A stretch of DNA of 64,000 nucleotides from contig NZ_JAQQXS010000010.1 of NCBI RefSeq assembly GCF_028595305.1, positions 62,001 to 126,000 of the forward strand, given 5' to 3'. Both the position numbers and the translations under genes were made by a program. The notes under the pieces are model-generated. The model was not told the DNA's origin. It worked only from the letters and a program-made list of their open reading frames with translations, and searched no databases. The stretch comes from Roseateles koreensis (GTDB lineage Bacteria; Pseudomonadota; Gammaproteobacteria; Burkholderiales; Burkholderiaceae_C). Below are positions 53,094 to 62,386 of this stretch, one piece after another. Position 1 is the stretch's first letter, and each line of letters opens with the position of its first letter.

Positions 53094-53864
53094 ATGGTCC
53101 CCGAGCATGAACCCGATGGGCGCAACAGCCACCTGAAGCGCCGCCTGATCGCCCTGGTCTTGTGTATAGCCGTATTACTGCTGCTGGCCTTGGCCTGGTC
53201 CGGCGGGCCGCTCCGCAACGCCCTGCATGCGCTGCAGCCCGCTCAGTTGCTGGCGCAGCTGCAAGCCTTTGGCGCCAGCGCCGGGCCCTTGGTGTTGATT
53301 GCCGCATTTGCGCTGGCTCTGACCCTGGCCGTGCCACTGAGCCTGCTCACCCTGCTGGTGATCGCCGCCATGGGGCCGCTGCCCGGCTGCTTGTACGCGC
53401 TGGCGGGCGCCTTGGCGGGTGCCACGATCAGCCACGGCATCGGGCGGCTGCTAGGGCATGAGGCCTTGCGCCGGCTCGGCGGGCCGCGTGTCAATCAGCT
53501 CAGCGACACCTTGGGCCGGCGCGGCCTGCTGGCCGTGATCGGTCTGCGGCTGATGCCAATCGCACCCTTTGCGGTGGTGAATATGGTGGCCGGCGCCACC
53601 CACATCCGCTTGCGCGACATGCTTTTGGGCACCGCCATCGGCATGTCGCCCTCCACCCTGGTGATGGCCTTTTTTCTGGACCGCATCACTGCGGCTCTGG
53701 CCCACCCCGGACCACTGGTCTGGGGCTTGGTGGTGCTGGGGCTGTGCCTCGTGCTCGCTGGCACATGGCTTTTTCGGCGTTGGCTGAGGCGCAACGACTT
53801 GCTGGCGTGTCCATCGGCCCCTGCCGTGAGTCAAGACACTGACCGGACCTCATCGACACAGTGA
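53094..53864 (+). CDS. TVP38/TMEM64 (VTT) family membrane protein
   Basis: A 256-residue inner membrane protein with 5-6 spans and the VTT core: AAMGPLPGCLYALAGALAGA, GRLLGHEALRRLGG, VIGLRLMPIAPFAVVNMVAG and RLRDMLLGTAIGMSP. DedA/VTT relatives act in lipid carrier recycling or membrane homeostasis. It starts 9 bases after the NRPS stop and is probably in the same transcript with the patatin, which together suggest a lipid-related product; this is inference. Confidence 0.85.
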   Translation: MVPEHEPDGRNSHLKRRLIALVLCIAVLLLLALAWSGGPLRNALHALQPAQLLAQLQAFGASAGPLVLIAAFALALTLAVPLSLLTLLVIAAMGPLPGCLYALAGALAGATISHGIGRLLGHEALRRLGGPRVNQLSDTLGRRGLLAVIGLRLMPIAPFAVVNMVAGATHIRLRDMLLGTAIGMSPSTLVMAFFLDRITAALAHPGPLVWGLVVLGLCLVLAGTWLFRRWLRRNDLLACPSAPAVSQDTDRTSSTQ

Positions 53865-53976
53865 TCAAAGGCTCCTTGTGCCGCAGACCGGCGCAGAGTC
53901 TTCAAACTGCTTGTCAATTCAACGCAGGCACAATCGGTTTCGACGTCCAAACAAGGTATAGCCCCACCTCACAACC

Positions 53977-54498
53977 ATGCCTTTTCGCCCCCTCCCCCTC
54001 ACGCTGATCCATGATGCGCCTGCGCCTGCGCCGGCGCCGTCGGTACCACCGGCATCAGCTGGCCGCCTGTACCTTCACTCCATGCCCGGGCGCCTGGAGT
54101 CATGGGGTGCTTTTCTCGATGAAGCCAGGTTGCATCAGCTGCATCTGGTGGTGTGCATGAATCCCTTGGAAGAGGTGGCGCAACTCTCGCCGCAGTACCA
54201 CAAGGCGATTGCCGAGGGACGTTTGCCCTTTCGTTGGCAGCATTTGCCGATGCGGGATTTCGGCCTTGGCGCCGACCCTGCCGCTTTTACGCGCGGCGTC
54301 GAGCAAATTGCGCACAGCCTGCGCCTGGGTGAGCGGATCTTGCTGCATTGCGCGGCAGGTATTGGGCGTACCGGCACGGTTGCAGCGTGCGTACTCAAGA
54401 GCCTCGGGCAGTCGCGTGAACAGGCGTTGACGGCGGTGCGTGCGGCGGGCTCCAACCCGCAGTCGGCCTTGCAATCCGGTTGGGTCGATCGGTTCTGA
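53977..54498 (+). CDS. Dual-specificity/tyrosine phosphatase family protein
   Basis: A 173-residue phosphatase with the loop ILLHCAAGIGRTGTVAACVL (H-C-x5-R-T), where Cys is the nucleophile. The general acid Asp is probably in LPMRDFGLG, about 45 residues before it. Without a signal peptide it acts in the cytoplasm. A Pro/Ala-rich N-terminal stretch precedes the fold. Substrate unknown. Confidence 0.85.
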   Translation: MPFRPLPLTLIHDAPAPAPAPSVPPASAGRLYLHSMPGRLESWGAFLDEARLHQLHLVVCMNPLEEVAQLSPQYHKAIAEGRLPFRWQHLPMRDFGLGADPAAFTRGVEQIAHSLRLGERILLHCAAGIGRTGTVAACVLKSLGQSREQALTAVRAAGSNPQSALQSGWVDRF

Positions 54499-54513
54499 AC
54501 GGCATCGCCACGC

Positions 54514-55128
54514 ATGCCCTCGTTCGCCCCCGTTTTCATCAACGACGATTTGCTCGTGATCAACAAGCCAAGCGGCTTGCTGTCGGTACCGGGTCGTGGC
54601 GAGGACAAGCAAGATTGCGCCATCCACCGTGTGCAGCTGCACTACCCCGAGGCCTTGATCGTCCACCGGCTGGACATGGCAACCTCGGGGCTGCTGTTGA
54701 TGGCCCGAGGCCCGGCCATGCAGCGCCGCTTGAGTATGAGCTTCGAGGCCCGCAAGGTTCACAAACGCTATATAGCGCTGGTGGCCGGGCGGCTCGCCGC
54801 GTCAAACCTCGCCGACTGGCAAGAAATTGACCTGCCACTGATTGCAGATTGGCCCAATCGCCCTCGCCAGAAAATTGACTTTGAAACCGGCAAGCCCTCA
54901 ATCACCCGCTACCGGGTGCTGTCAACTAACAACGAAACCACACGGGTCGAGTTGGAGCCCGTCACCGGCCGCACGCATCAACTGCGCGTGCATATGGCCA
55001 CCCTGGGGCATCCCATTGTGGGGGACGGCCTGTATGGGACGTCAACGCAAGAATCCATGCGTTTGCATGCCTGGCAACTGACCCTGGCCGAGATGGACCT
55101 TCGATTTGAATGTGCGCCAGACTTTTAA
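54514..55128 (+). CDS. RluA-family pseudouridine synthase
   Basis: A 204-residue enzyme with the catalytic motif IVHRLDMATSGLLLMARG (Asp essential) and the strands VINKPSGLLSVPGRGE and PVTGRTHQLRVHMATLGHPI. It has no S4 domain, so it is closest to the short RluA-type enzymes that modify U in rRNA or tRNA. The target is not readable. It is 15 bases after the phosphatase. Confidence 0.9.
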   Translation: MPSFAPVFINDDLLVINKPSGLLSVPGRGEDKQDCAIHRVQLHYPEALIVHRLDMATSGLLLMARGPAMQRRLSMSFEARKVHKRYIALVAGRLAASNLADWQEIDLPLIADWPNRPRQKIDFETGKPSITRYRVLSTNNETTRVELEPVTGRTHQLRVHMATLGHPIVGDGLYGTSTQESMRLHAWQLTLAEMDLRFECAPDF

Positions 55129-55177
55129 AGCCTGGATACTTCTCCAACTACCCTGGCTCGTTGCCGAAGGAATCCCC

Positions 55178-55942
55178 ATGAAACCTCACGCGCTGTACAT
55201 CATCACCGGCGCCTCCCGTGGCATGGGCGAAGCCATTGCCGCGCAGTTGCTGGCCCCCGAACATTTGGTGATCGGCATCTCACGCAAGCACAGCGCGGCC
55301 TTGACAGAGGCCGCTGCCGCAACCGGCAGTGCGCTTGAACAATGGACCTGCGACTTGGCAGACCCGTTGCCCACGGCCCAACGCCTGCTGGCTTGGCTAC
55401 AAGTTCAGGCGCCGGGTCAATTCAGCCACGCCACGCTGATCAACAACGCCGGCGTCGTGGCCACGCCGGGGCCCGTGGACGAAGTATCGCTGGAAGAGTT
55501 GTCTAGTGCCTTGCGCGTCGGCCTGGAGGCCTGCCTGCTGCTCAGCAGTGCGTTTTTGCGCGGCACTGCGGCGCTAGGCGGTGCTCGGCGCATCTTGAAT
55601 ATTTCCTCCGGCCTGGGGCGCCGCGCCATGGCAGGCTCGGCGGCCTATTGCGCGGCCAAGGCGGGGATGGACAACCTGTCTCGCGCCATGGCGCTCGATG
55701 AAGCCGCCAAACCCCAAGGCGGCGCGCGTATCGTGTCCCTGGCGCCCGGCATCATCGACACTGACATGCAATTGCAGCTGCGCAGCGGTGATCCCGCGAA
55801 ATTCCCGGACGTGGCGGTGTTTGCCGATTTCAAGGCGACAGGCCAATTGACCAGCCCGGCAGAAGCGGCCGCCCGTGTCCTGCGCGTACTTCAACGCGAG
55901 AATTTCGGCATCGAGCCCCTGATGGATGTGCGGAGCGACTGA
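55178..55942 (+). CDS. SDR family oxidoreductase
   Basis: A 254-residue short-chain dehydrogenase with the NAD(P)-binding YIITGASRGMGEAIAAQLL, the LINNAGVVATPGP motif, the Ser in LNISSGLG and the catalytic YCAAKAG. The layout resembles sepiapterin- or benzil-reductase-like SDRs. I used the ATG at 55178 with AAGGA upstream; a longer reading overlaps the pseudouridine synthase gene. Confidence 0.9.
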   Translation: MKPHALYIITGASRGMGEAIAAQLLAPEHLVIGISRKHSAALTEAAAATGSALEQWTCDLADPLPTAQRLLAWLQVQAPGQFSHATLINNAGVVATPGPVDEVSLEELSSALRVGLEACLLLSSAFLRGTAALGGARRILNISSGLGRRAMAGSAAYCAAKAGMDNLSRAMALDEAAKPQGGARIVSLAPGIIDTDMQLQLRSGDPAKFPDVAVFADFKATGQLTSPAEAAARVLRVLQRENFGIEPLMDVRSD

Positions 55943-56105
55943 ACGTCAGTATTCAAACACTCATGCATGGGCGATTTGCGCACCCTGCTGGCTTGAAAAA
56001 CCAGGGCAAGCCCCCATCTCACTGCAGCGGCGAGTTCTTTGAACATCCGCGAAAGGCCCTTTCGGGGGCGAGAAACCAGGCCTAAAAGGCCATAGAGGAG
56101 AATCT

Positions 56106-57062
56106 GTGAAACGTGTTCTTGTGTCTGCCCTCATCGCGGTTTGCGCGCTCAGCGTCGCATCGTTCGACGCCCAGGCCAAGCGCTTGGGCGGTGGCGCCTC
56201 GTCCGGCATGAAGCGGGCCACGCCCACGCAAAGTCATGACGCCAGCAAAGCCACGCCTGCGCAACAAGCAGCGCCCGCCCCCCAGCAAGCTGCCCCCGCC
56301 ACGCCGCCGCCTGCACCCGCCGCCGCGCCCAAGCGCAGTTGGGCCGGCCCCTTGGCTGGTTTGGCCGCTGGATTGGGCATTGCCGCACTGGCCAGTCATT
56401 TCGGCATGGGCGGGGCCCTGGCCAATGGCATGACGATGCTGCTGCTGGCAGGCTTGGCCTTTGTGGTCTTCGGTTTTGTCATGCGCCGTTTTGCAGCATC
56501 CAAGGCACAGGATGCAGGCTTGCAATATGCGGGCGCAGGTTCGGGTACAAGCATGGGCACGGGCGCGACGTTCAACACCGCAACGCCGCCTCAAACCGCT
56601 ACCGCTTCGCCGGCACCCGCTGTACAGGCAGCTGCATCCACCCAAGCACCCACCGTGGCGGGTGCGGCCATCGCATCGGCACCCGCTGCTTCAGATGGGT
56701 TTGACGCCGCCGGGTTCGAGCAATTGGCCAAGCGCGTCTTCATCCGCCTGCAAGCGGCCAATGACGCGGGCGACCAAGCCGACTTGCGCCGTTTCACGAC
56801 GCCGGAAATGTTCGGTGTCGTGCAACAAGAGTTGCTGGACCGCAAAGGCGCAGCCCAGCGCACCGATGTGCTGCAACTGGATGCCAAGGTGGTGGATCGC
56901 GCCCAAGAAAATGGCCAGCAGATCGTCAGCGTGCGTTTCTGGGGTTTGATCCGCGAGCAAAGTGAAGCAGCCGCCGAAAACTTTGATGAAATCTGGCACT
57001 TGGTACGCCCCCTGGATGAAAGCCGCGAGTGGGCCATCGCCGGGATTCAAATCGGCGGCTGA
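56106..57062 (+). CDS. Tim44-like domain protein
   Basis: A 318-residue protein: signal-like start (KRVLVSALIAVCALSVASFD), Ala/Pro/Gln-rich linker, two hydrophobic spans (~78-118), a second low-complexity linker, and a C-terminal Tim44-like domain (~200-318; GFEQLAKRVFIRLQAANDAG, TTPEMFGVVQQEL, IVSVRFWGLIRE). Tim44-like domains bind membranes or proteins; in bacteria the role is unclear. It begins with GTG, with GAGGAG five bases upstream. A hairpin follows the stop. Confidence 0.87.
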   Translation: MKRVLVSALIAVCALSVASFDAQAKRLGGGASSGMKRATPTQSHDASKATPAQQAAPAPQQAAPATPPPAPAAAPKRSWAGPLAGLAAGLGIAALASHFGMGGALANGMTMLLLAGLAFVVFGFVMRRFAASKAQDAGLQYAGAGSGTSMGTGATFNTATPPQTATASPAPAVQAAASTQAPTVAGAAIASAPAASDGFDAAGFEQLAKRVFIRLQAANDAGDQADLRRFTTPEMFGVVQQELLDRKGAAQRTDVLQLDAKVVDRAQENGQQIVSVRFWGLIREQSEAAAENFDEIWHLVRPLDESREWAIAGIQIGG

Positions 57063-57090
57063 ATGCTCAGCACCCGATAGTTCAAAACAA

Positions 57091-57118
57091 AGGCCCGCTG
57101 CTGCGGGCCTTGTTTATG
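57091..57118 (+). terminator. Terminator after the Tim44-like gene
   Basis: AAGGCCCGC-TGCT-GCGGGCCTT, a 9-bp perfect stem with a 4-base loop, followed by a short T-rich stretch (GTTTATG). It lies about 30 bp after the stop and also in front of the converging EF-hand gene. Confidence 0.7.
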
Positions 57119-57147
57119 CGAACGGCATGATGACCGTATTGACGGTT

Positions 57148-57762
57148 TCAGGCGCTGGAAGCCCCACTGGTCACCGCAGTGTTCGGGTTCGCGCCCTGAT
57201 GTACGCCGTTTTTGGTGCTATTGGCGCTGTTTACGTTGTTTGCATGACTTTGGCCTGCTCGCGCCAACGCCTCATACACCTTCACCTCGGCATTGGCTGA
57301 ACGGCCTTTTGCAGGCGCGCCGCCAAAATCGGGCGCCGGAATACTGGGGTGCTTGAAGTCGTAGGCCCGGGCTTCAAGCACACTGACCACGCCGTCATGG
57401 TTGGTGTCAGCGTCTTGGTACTGTTTGCTGCCGCCCGTGCTGGACGTGTTGTTGGTGGCCGTTGTTGCCGAAGCGGCCGATGCGGTTGCGGCAGACACCT
57501 GGATGGCTTGGCCCGACGATGCGGCCGAAGCAGAAGCGGCATCGGAAGAATCTGTCGCCGTCGCCCCGGCGCTCTGGGCCTTGATGGCTTGGGCGGCGCG
57601 CCTTGCGCCTTCGCTCGAAATTTCAACCACGGCCGAATTATTGCCCTCTGCCGACGGTGCGGTGGCGGGCGCGGTGTCTCGTCTGCGAATAGACTCGTCA
57701 ACTGCAGGGCGCACAGACGAAGCCGCCACTGAGTCAGTCACATTGGAAATCGAAGCAATCAT
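57148..57762 (-). CDS. Ala/Ser-rich protein with EF-hand loop
   Basis: A 204-residue protein, mostly Ala, Ser and Thr low-complexity sequence. One clear EF-hand calcium loop is near the middle, DADTNHDGVVSVLEA (D-x-D-x-N-x-D-G-x-x-S), then KHPSIPAPDFGG. There is no signal peptide. It may be secreted by another path or be a cytosolic calcium-responsive protein; similar start sequences (MIASISNV) occur in flagellum- or surface-linked small proteins, but I cannot confirm. The ATG has GGAGG six bases upstream. Confidence 0.75.
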   Translation of the reverse strand: MIASISNVTDSVAASSVRPAVDESIRRRDTAPATAPSAEGNNSAVVEISSEGARRAAQAIKAQSAGATATDSSDAASASAASSGQAIQVSAATASAASATTATNNTSSTGGSKQYQDADTNHDGVVSVLEARAYDFKHPSIPAPDFGGAPAKGRSANAEVKVYEALARAGQSHANNVNSANSTKNGVHQGANPNTAVTSGASSA

Positions 57763-57998
57763 GGCAAACCTCCACGAGGAAGACTTTGCGAGTGCCGCCC
57801 ACCTGACAAAGATGTCGACAACGACATCTGGCGGAAATTGATGGCGCTCGCCCAGTTTTCGACCAGTTCACAGCAAACTTTAGGCGCTAGGCAGGCCAGT
57901 GTCACGCTGACAGAGCTATGTTCGACATTGTGCACCTGCCGCAAGTCAATCCCAAGCTTTATAAAGGGTTTTTCAAGCGACTCCGGGGCAAATATCCG

Positions 57999-58988
57999 TC
58001 AACCCAGCAAATTGGCCAGCGTCAGCAAGGCCAGCAACAGCATCCAGAGCACCACCGAGCGCCAAATCAGGCCCACCACGCTCTGCAAGTGCCCCAGCTG
58101 AGGGGGTTGACCGGGTGTGGAGCCGTCCGCACCGGTGGCATCGGCGTCCACCCCTGATGAAAAGGTCTTGCTGCGGTCGGGTGTCACACCTGGTGCCGCC
58201 ACGCCACCCAGTTGCAGCCCCAAAGCGCCAGCGGCAGAAGCCAAGATGATGCCTTCATTGGGGTGCAACCACAGGCGAGCGTCGCGCCGCCAGCCGTTCA
58301 CCGCCTCCTCGAAATTGCCCACGATGGTGAACCCGGTTGCCGTCAGGCGGGCCGGCATATAGTCGATCAGGCCGAACAATCGGCGTGACAACTCCATCAA
58401 GCGCTGATTGGTGGGCGCATCCAGGGTGCGGCTCTTGAAGGCCCAATAGCGCCCAGCAAATTCAGCCATGCGGTACAAGACCGCGCCCGCCGGCCCCAAA
58501 CCCAGGGTCGACAGCAAGATGAACCAGAAGAACACCCCAAACACATGGCGATGCGCCGCCAACAGCGAATGCTCAATGGCGTGCCGGACCAATTCTGTGC
58601 GCGGCAACTCGCTCGCATCCAAGTGACGCCATTCAGACAAAAGCCGGCGGGCCTCCAGGTCGTCGCCTCGCTCCAAGGCATCACGGATGTCTGTGAAGTA
58701 GTGGCTGAATTGGCGAAAGCCCAAGGTCAGGTACAACACCGCCACGTCGATCACCAAGGCCAGCAGCAGGCTGAAGTGTCGCACCGCGAGATATACCAGC
58801 GCGGTCAGCAGCGCGGGCCCCAGCACGGTGATGACCCACACCACTTTGGAGTGGTTTTCCCGGCCTGCGTCGAAGTTGCGCCCGGTCCAGCGGACCCAAG
58901 CAATCACGCCTTGATGGATGCCATTGCCATGGCGAAGGGGTTTCAGCTGCTCACACAGCAAGGCCAGAAGGACCGCGAAGAAGTTCAT
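57999..58988 (-). CDS. CobD/CbiB-like membrane protein
   Basis: A 329-residue protein with several hydrophobic segments: MNFFAVLLALLCEQLKPL, VITVLGPALLTALVYL, VFFWFILLSTLGLGPAGAVL and a C-terminal span (SVVLWMLLLALLTLA). The segment LIDYMPARLTATGFTIVGNF is the CbiB/CobD hallmark. In cobalamin synthesis CobD adds aminopropanol to cobyric acid, but this betaproteobacterial branch is often far from cobalamin genes, as here, so the role may be different (AmpE-like). The ATG at 58988 was chosen because the longer reading overlaps the Nudix gene entirely without support. Confidence 0.8.
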   Translation of the reverse strand: MNFFAVLLALLCEQLKPLRHGNGIHQGVIAWVRWTGRNFDAGRENHSKVVWVITVLGPALLTALVYLAVRHFSLLLALVIDVAVLYLTLGFRQFSHYFTDIRDALERGDDLEARRLLSEWRHLDASELPRTELVRHAIEHSLLAAHRHVFGVFFWFILLSTLGLGPAGAVLYRMAEFAGRYWAFKSRTLDAPTNQRLMELSRRLFGLIDYMPARLTATGFTIVGNFEEAVNGWRRDARLWLHPNEGIILASAAGALGLQLGGVAAPGVTPDRSKTFSSGVDADATGADGSTPGQPPQLGHLQSVVGLIWRSVVLWMLLLALLTLANLLG

Positions 58989-59016
58989 GGCCGGAGATGA
59001 TAGCGGGCACTTCGCC

Positions 59017-59718
59017 CTACGCCGAAAGGAAGCGATAGAAGTTGCGCAAGATCGCCGCTGTGGCACCCCAAATGAAGTACTCACGCAACGCCCCCTGCGA
59101 GTCTTCTTGCGTCCACGGCATCGAGTAGAAAAATCGCTCGCCGCCCTCAAACACCATGCGATGGCGTTGATGGTGAGCGGGTGTCATCAAAAACGACAGC
59201 GGCACCTCAAAGGCCTCGGCCACCTCGAAGGCATCAAGCGTCAGCGTGAACTCCGGCTGAACCAGGGCCACGACCGGCGTCACTTGAAATGAAGTAACGG
59301 TGGTGTAGAGCGGCAGGCGCCCAATCACTTCGATGGCCGCGCGGTCCAACCCAATTTCTTCCTGGGTTTCACGCAAGGCGGCCGCCTCGACACCCGCATC
59401 CTCAGGCTCGATCCGCCCGCCGGGAAAACTGATCTGACCCGCGTGGGAGCGCAGATGTTCGGTACGTCGGGTCAGCAACAGTTGCAGACCCTGGGGCCGC
59501 ATCACCAAAGGCACCAAGACCGCCGCGGAGGCGGCTTGGCGGCCCTCAAATCCAGGCACCGGGCCGTCGCCCTGGAATTCAGGCGCCCACTCCGGCGGTG
59601 CGGCAAACCGCGCGCGCACCGCATCGGCCTGCATTAACGCGGGCGCTACAGGGGGTAAATGGCTGTCCCGACTCAAGACGGGGACGACTTTAGGGTTCAG
59701 GATCGGGAGCCGGGACAT
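59017..59718 (-). CDS. Nudix hydrolase, CoA pyrophosphatase-like
   Basis: A 233-residue Nudix enzyme with the box GGRIEPEDAGVEAAALRETQ then EEIGL (G-x5-E-x7-R-E-x-x-E-E-x-G). The preceding VLVPLVMRPQGLQLLLTRRT and the following FQVTPVVALVQP match the YeaB/NudL branch, which cleaves CoA to 3',5'-ADP and phosphopantetheine. Substrate is a family inference. It lies 28 bases before the CobD-like gene on the same strand. Confidence 0.87.
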   Translation of the reverse strand: MSRLPILNPKVVPVLSRDSHLPPVAPALMQADAVRARFAAPPEWAPEFQGDGPVPGFEGRQAASAAVLVPLVMRPQGLQLLLTRRTEHLRSHAGQISFPGGRIEPEDAGVEAAALRETQEEIGLDRAAIEVIGRLPLYTTVTSFQVTPVVALVQPEFTLTLDAFEVAEAFEVPLSFLMTPAHHQRHRMVFEGGERFFYSMPWTQEDSQGALREYFIWGATAAILRNFYRFLSA

Positions 59719-59756
59719 AGAAATTCATGATGGCAGACAAACGAGCCATAAACCCA

Positions 59757-59795
59757 AGAAAAAACCGCCGGGAGCTTGCGCATCCGGCGGTCTTT
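59757..59795 (-). terminator. Terminator after rplS
   Basis: Read on the minus strand: GACCGCCGG, a loop with GCGCAAG, CCGGCGGT and a T-run. It ends the rpsP-rimM-trmD-rplS operon. It shares ACCGCCGGG, CTTGCGC and GGCGGT with the terminator at 5617-5653. Confidence 0.85.
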
Positions 59796-59829
59796 TGCAG
59801 GGTTTGAAACGGGATCAAAGATCCGCGAT

Positions 59830-60183
59830 TCAGCCCAATTTTTCCTTGATACGAGCCGACTTGCCCGAACGCTCGCGCAGGTAGTACAGCTTGGCGCGAC
59901 GGACGTCACCGCGGCGCTTGACTTCGATCGAAGCGATCAAAGGGCTGTACAGCTGGAACGTACGCTCAACGCCTTCGCCGTTCGAAATTTTGCGAACGAT
60001 GAAGCCGGAGTTCAGACCGCGATTGCGCTTGGCAATCACGACGCCTTCGAAAGCCTGAACGCGCTTGCGTGTGCCTTCAACAACGTTCACGCTCACGATG
60101 ACGGTGTCACCAGGAGCGAAAGTCGGGTATGTCTTGTTCAGACGAGCAATTTCTTCTTGCTCAAGGGTTTGGATCAAATCCAC
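59830..60183 (-). CDS. rplS: 50S ribosomal protein L19
   Basis: A 117-residue L19, part of the interface of the two ribosomal subunits. The family core is unmistakable: [70 protein letters not shown]. It ends the rpsP operon; the 192 bp to trmD contain no gene and may hold a leader or promoter. Confidence 0.98.
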   Translation of the reverse strand: MDLIQTLEQEEIARLNKTYPTFAPGDTVIVSVNVVEGTRKRVQAFEGVVIAKRNRGLNSGFIVRKISNGEGVERTFQLYSPLIASIEVKRRGDVRRAKLYYLRERSGKSARIKEKLG

Positions 60184-60375
60184 AGGGTTCTCCTAATGAT
60201 CGTGGCGGCGCCAGCGCCTTGGAACCGTCGACATTGACAGCCAAAGCCCAAAAAACCAACTTGTACAGGCTTGCAAGTTCGCGAAATTCGCAAAAACTCC
60301 CAAGCCAAACCAAGTCAATTTGACCCGCCAGAGGATCGGACAGCCCGCCAGTATAGCGCGCCTTGCAACACTTGC

Positions 60376-61182
60376 CTAGTCAGTTTGGGCTTTTTGGGCC
60401 AGTTCACCGAGAAAGCGTTCGTCGGCCTTGCTCAAAAGCCCCGCCGCCCGTGCAGCCGCGATCAACTCAGGCCGTCGCTGCCAAGTAATTTCCAGCGAAC
60501 GCTCACGGCGCCAGCGGGCGATGTGCGCGTGATGCCCAGACAACAGCACCGCCGGCACCGGCAAGTCTTGCGTTTGCCCAGGCAGGCCGGTCAACACTTC
60601 GGGCCGGCTGAAATGCGGACAATCAAGCAAGCCGTCAGAGAAACTGTCCTGCTGGTGGCTTTCGGCCGTGTGCAGCACACCGTCCTGCAAGCGGGCGATG
60701 CCGTCCAGCAAAGCCAGTGCGGGCAATTCACCGCCCGACAACACAAAGTCACCCAGGCTCAACTCCAGCGTGACGTGGCGATCCAGAAAACGCTGGTCCA
60801 TGCCCTCGTAGCGCCCGCACAACAAGACACCGCCCGCCCCTTGCGCCAACTCTTGCAGCAAGGCTTGATCAATGCGTCGCCCGGTCGGGCTGAAGTGGAT
60901 CACAGCAGGAACACCCCCCGCCGCAGCCTGATCAGCCCCAACCACTTGGCGCTGCGTTTTGACGGCCGCCAACGCGCGCTCGAGAGGCTCAACCAGCATC
61001 ACCATACCGGGGCCGCCGCCATAGGGTCGATCGTCCACACGGCGATAGTTGTCGTCGGCAAAGTCCCGCAACTGCCACAGCTGGGTTTCGACCTGGCCGC
61101 TCTCAAAAGCCCGGCGGGTAACGCCTTGGCTGAGATGTGGCCCGAACAGGTCGGGAAACAAGGTGATGATGTCGAAGCGCAT
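60376..61182 (-). CDS. trmD: tRNA (guanine37-N1)-methyltransferase
   Basis: TrmD methylates G37 next to the anticodon and prevents frameshifting. It is a SPOUT enzyme; the ~268 residues show [25 protein letters not shown], the knot segments [13 protein letters not shown] and [16 protein letters not shown], and [17 protein letters not shown]. The ATG at 61182 (MRFDI) was preferred to an in-frame start six codons before it. It follows rimM with 24 bp between. Confidence 0.97.
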   Translation of the reverse strand: MRFDIITLFPDLFGPHLSQGVTRRAFESGQVETQLWQLRDFADDNYRRVDDRPYGGGPGMVMLVEPLERALAAVKTQRQVVGADQAAAGGVPAVIHFSPTGRRIDQALLQELAQGAGGVLLCGRYEGMDQRFLDRHVTLELSLGDFVLSGGELPALALLDGIARLQDGVLHTAESHQQDSFSDGLLDCPHFSRPEVLTGLPGQTQDLPVPAVLLSGHHAHIARWRRERSLEITWQRRPELIAAARAAGLLSKADERFLGELAQKAQTD

Positions 61183-61206
61183 GGTGCGCTGGCGGCTCAA
61201 CGGACT

Positions 61207-61824
61207 TTAGAAGTCCAGGCCCCAGTCCACGGTGATGACGCGCTGATCGAGGTCAACGTCATCCACAAAGGCCGAAACAAAAGGCACCAGGCGCTCTTGA
61301 TCCGGCTTAACGGGCGCGGTCAGGCCCGGCGGGATGATGCGCAGCACGCTGTGCGGACCTGCATCGATCAAGCCCTCGACCTGCCCCAGGGTCTCACCTT
61401 GGCGGTTGACGACGGACAGGCCGATCAGGTCTACCCAATAGTATTCATCGGGGTCAGCGGCCGGAAAAGCCGAACGGGAAATGAAGATGCGCGCGCCGCG
61501 CAAGCCTTCAGACCCGTTGCGATCCGCGATATCTTGTGCGTTGGCCACGAGGCCTTCGCCATGCTCGCGAATCGAGAGAATTTTCAGCACCCGCGGCAGC
61601 GCTTTCGCACCCGCCGCGGAGGCAACGCCACCCTCGGGCCACCGCAAAAACCAACGGCGGGACGAGAACAGCGCCTGGGGGTCGCTGGCGTAGGCTTGCA
61701 CCTTGAACCAGCCCTTGACACCCCAGCCATCCACGATATTCCCGACCTCAATCGCGTCTTCGGGCCAAGCGAGATCTTCAGCAGCGCTTGGCGTCACGCG
61801 GGAATCAGCGGGAATACGTGTCAT
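61207..61824 (-). CDS. rimM: Ribosome maturation factor RimM
   Basis: A 205-residue RimM, which binds S19 and helps mature the 30S head. It has the N-terminal barrel (EVGNIVDGWGVKGWFKVQAY) and the PRC-like C-terminal part (EYYWVDLIGLSVVNRQGETL, VPFVSAFVDDVDLD). An insertion of ~25 residues around the RWFLRWPEGGVASAAGAKAL loop is typical of this group. It starts 12 bp after rpsP. Confidence 0.95.
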   Translation of the reverse strand: MTRIPADSRVTPSAAEDLAWPEDAIEVGNIVDGWGVKGWFKVQAYASDPQALFSSRRWFLRWPEGGVASAAGAKALPRVLKILSIREHGEGLVANAQDIADRNGSEGLRGARIFISRSAFPAADPDEYYWVDLIGLSVVNRQGETLGQVEGLIDAGPHSVLRIIPPGLTAPVKPDQERLVPFVSAFVDDVDLDQRVITVDWGLDF

Positions 61825-61835
61825 GGCCGAGTCAC

Positions 61836-62093
61836 TCAGGCAGCGACGACAGCCTTCTTGGCCTGAACAACCAGGCGGTCAACCGTGGGCGACAACTGGG
61901 CGCCAACGCCAACCCAATAGTTCACACGGTCAACGGCAACGCGCAGCGATTCAGCAGCGCCGGAAGCCACGGGGTTGTAGAAACCGACTTTTTCGATGAA
62001 GCGACCGTCACGGCGCTGTTGGCTGTTGGCCACGACGATGTTGTAAAAGGGACGCTTTTTGGAGCCGCCGCGGGCCAGACGAATAACAACCAT
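61836..62093 (-). CDS. rpsP: 30S ribosomal protein S16
   Basis: An 85-residue S16: [50 protein letters not shown]. The ATG at 62093 has AGGAAAC upstream. First gene of the operon rpsP-rimM-trmD-rplS, the order conserved in proteobacteria. The upstream 293 bp to the divergent GNAT gene should hold its promoter. Confidence 0.98.
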   Translation of the reverse strand: MVVIRLARGGSKKRPFYNIVVANSQQRRDGRFIEKVGFYNPVASGAAESLRVAVDRVNYWVGVGAQLSPTVDRLVVQAKKAVVAA

Positions 62094-62386
62094 GATGTTT
62101 CCTAAGATGAATTTTGTTGTCCACCGCACCAGGAGACACTCAGGGCGAGTAGATCGGAATGTGGCGCTTGGCCTGATCAATGTGGCGGACAATGCCGTGC
62201 TGAAGTCCCATGGAATTCATGAGACGGCACACGAACTGCGACCCGCGTCGACTGTTCAAACCCAAGCACCCTGCTTGGCCCTGTAGATACGCCGGAAAAA
62301 CCGAAGAATTCACAAGAACCCTTCCGCCCAACCGACCAGCGCCAAAACCCAGCATTATAAACTCGGCTGAGCGGATCACGACAAAT

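Noticed and set aside
60271-61866. 531-codon plus-strand frame opposite trmD and rimM
   Set aside because: Crosses two conserved genes; no family pattern.
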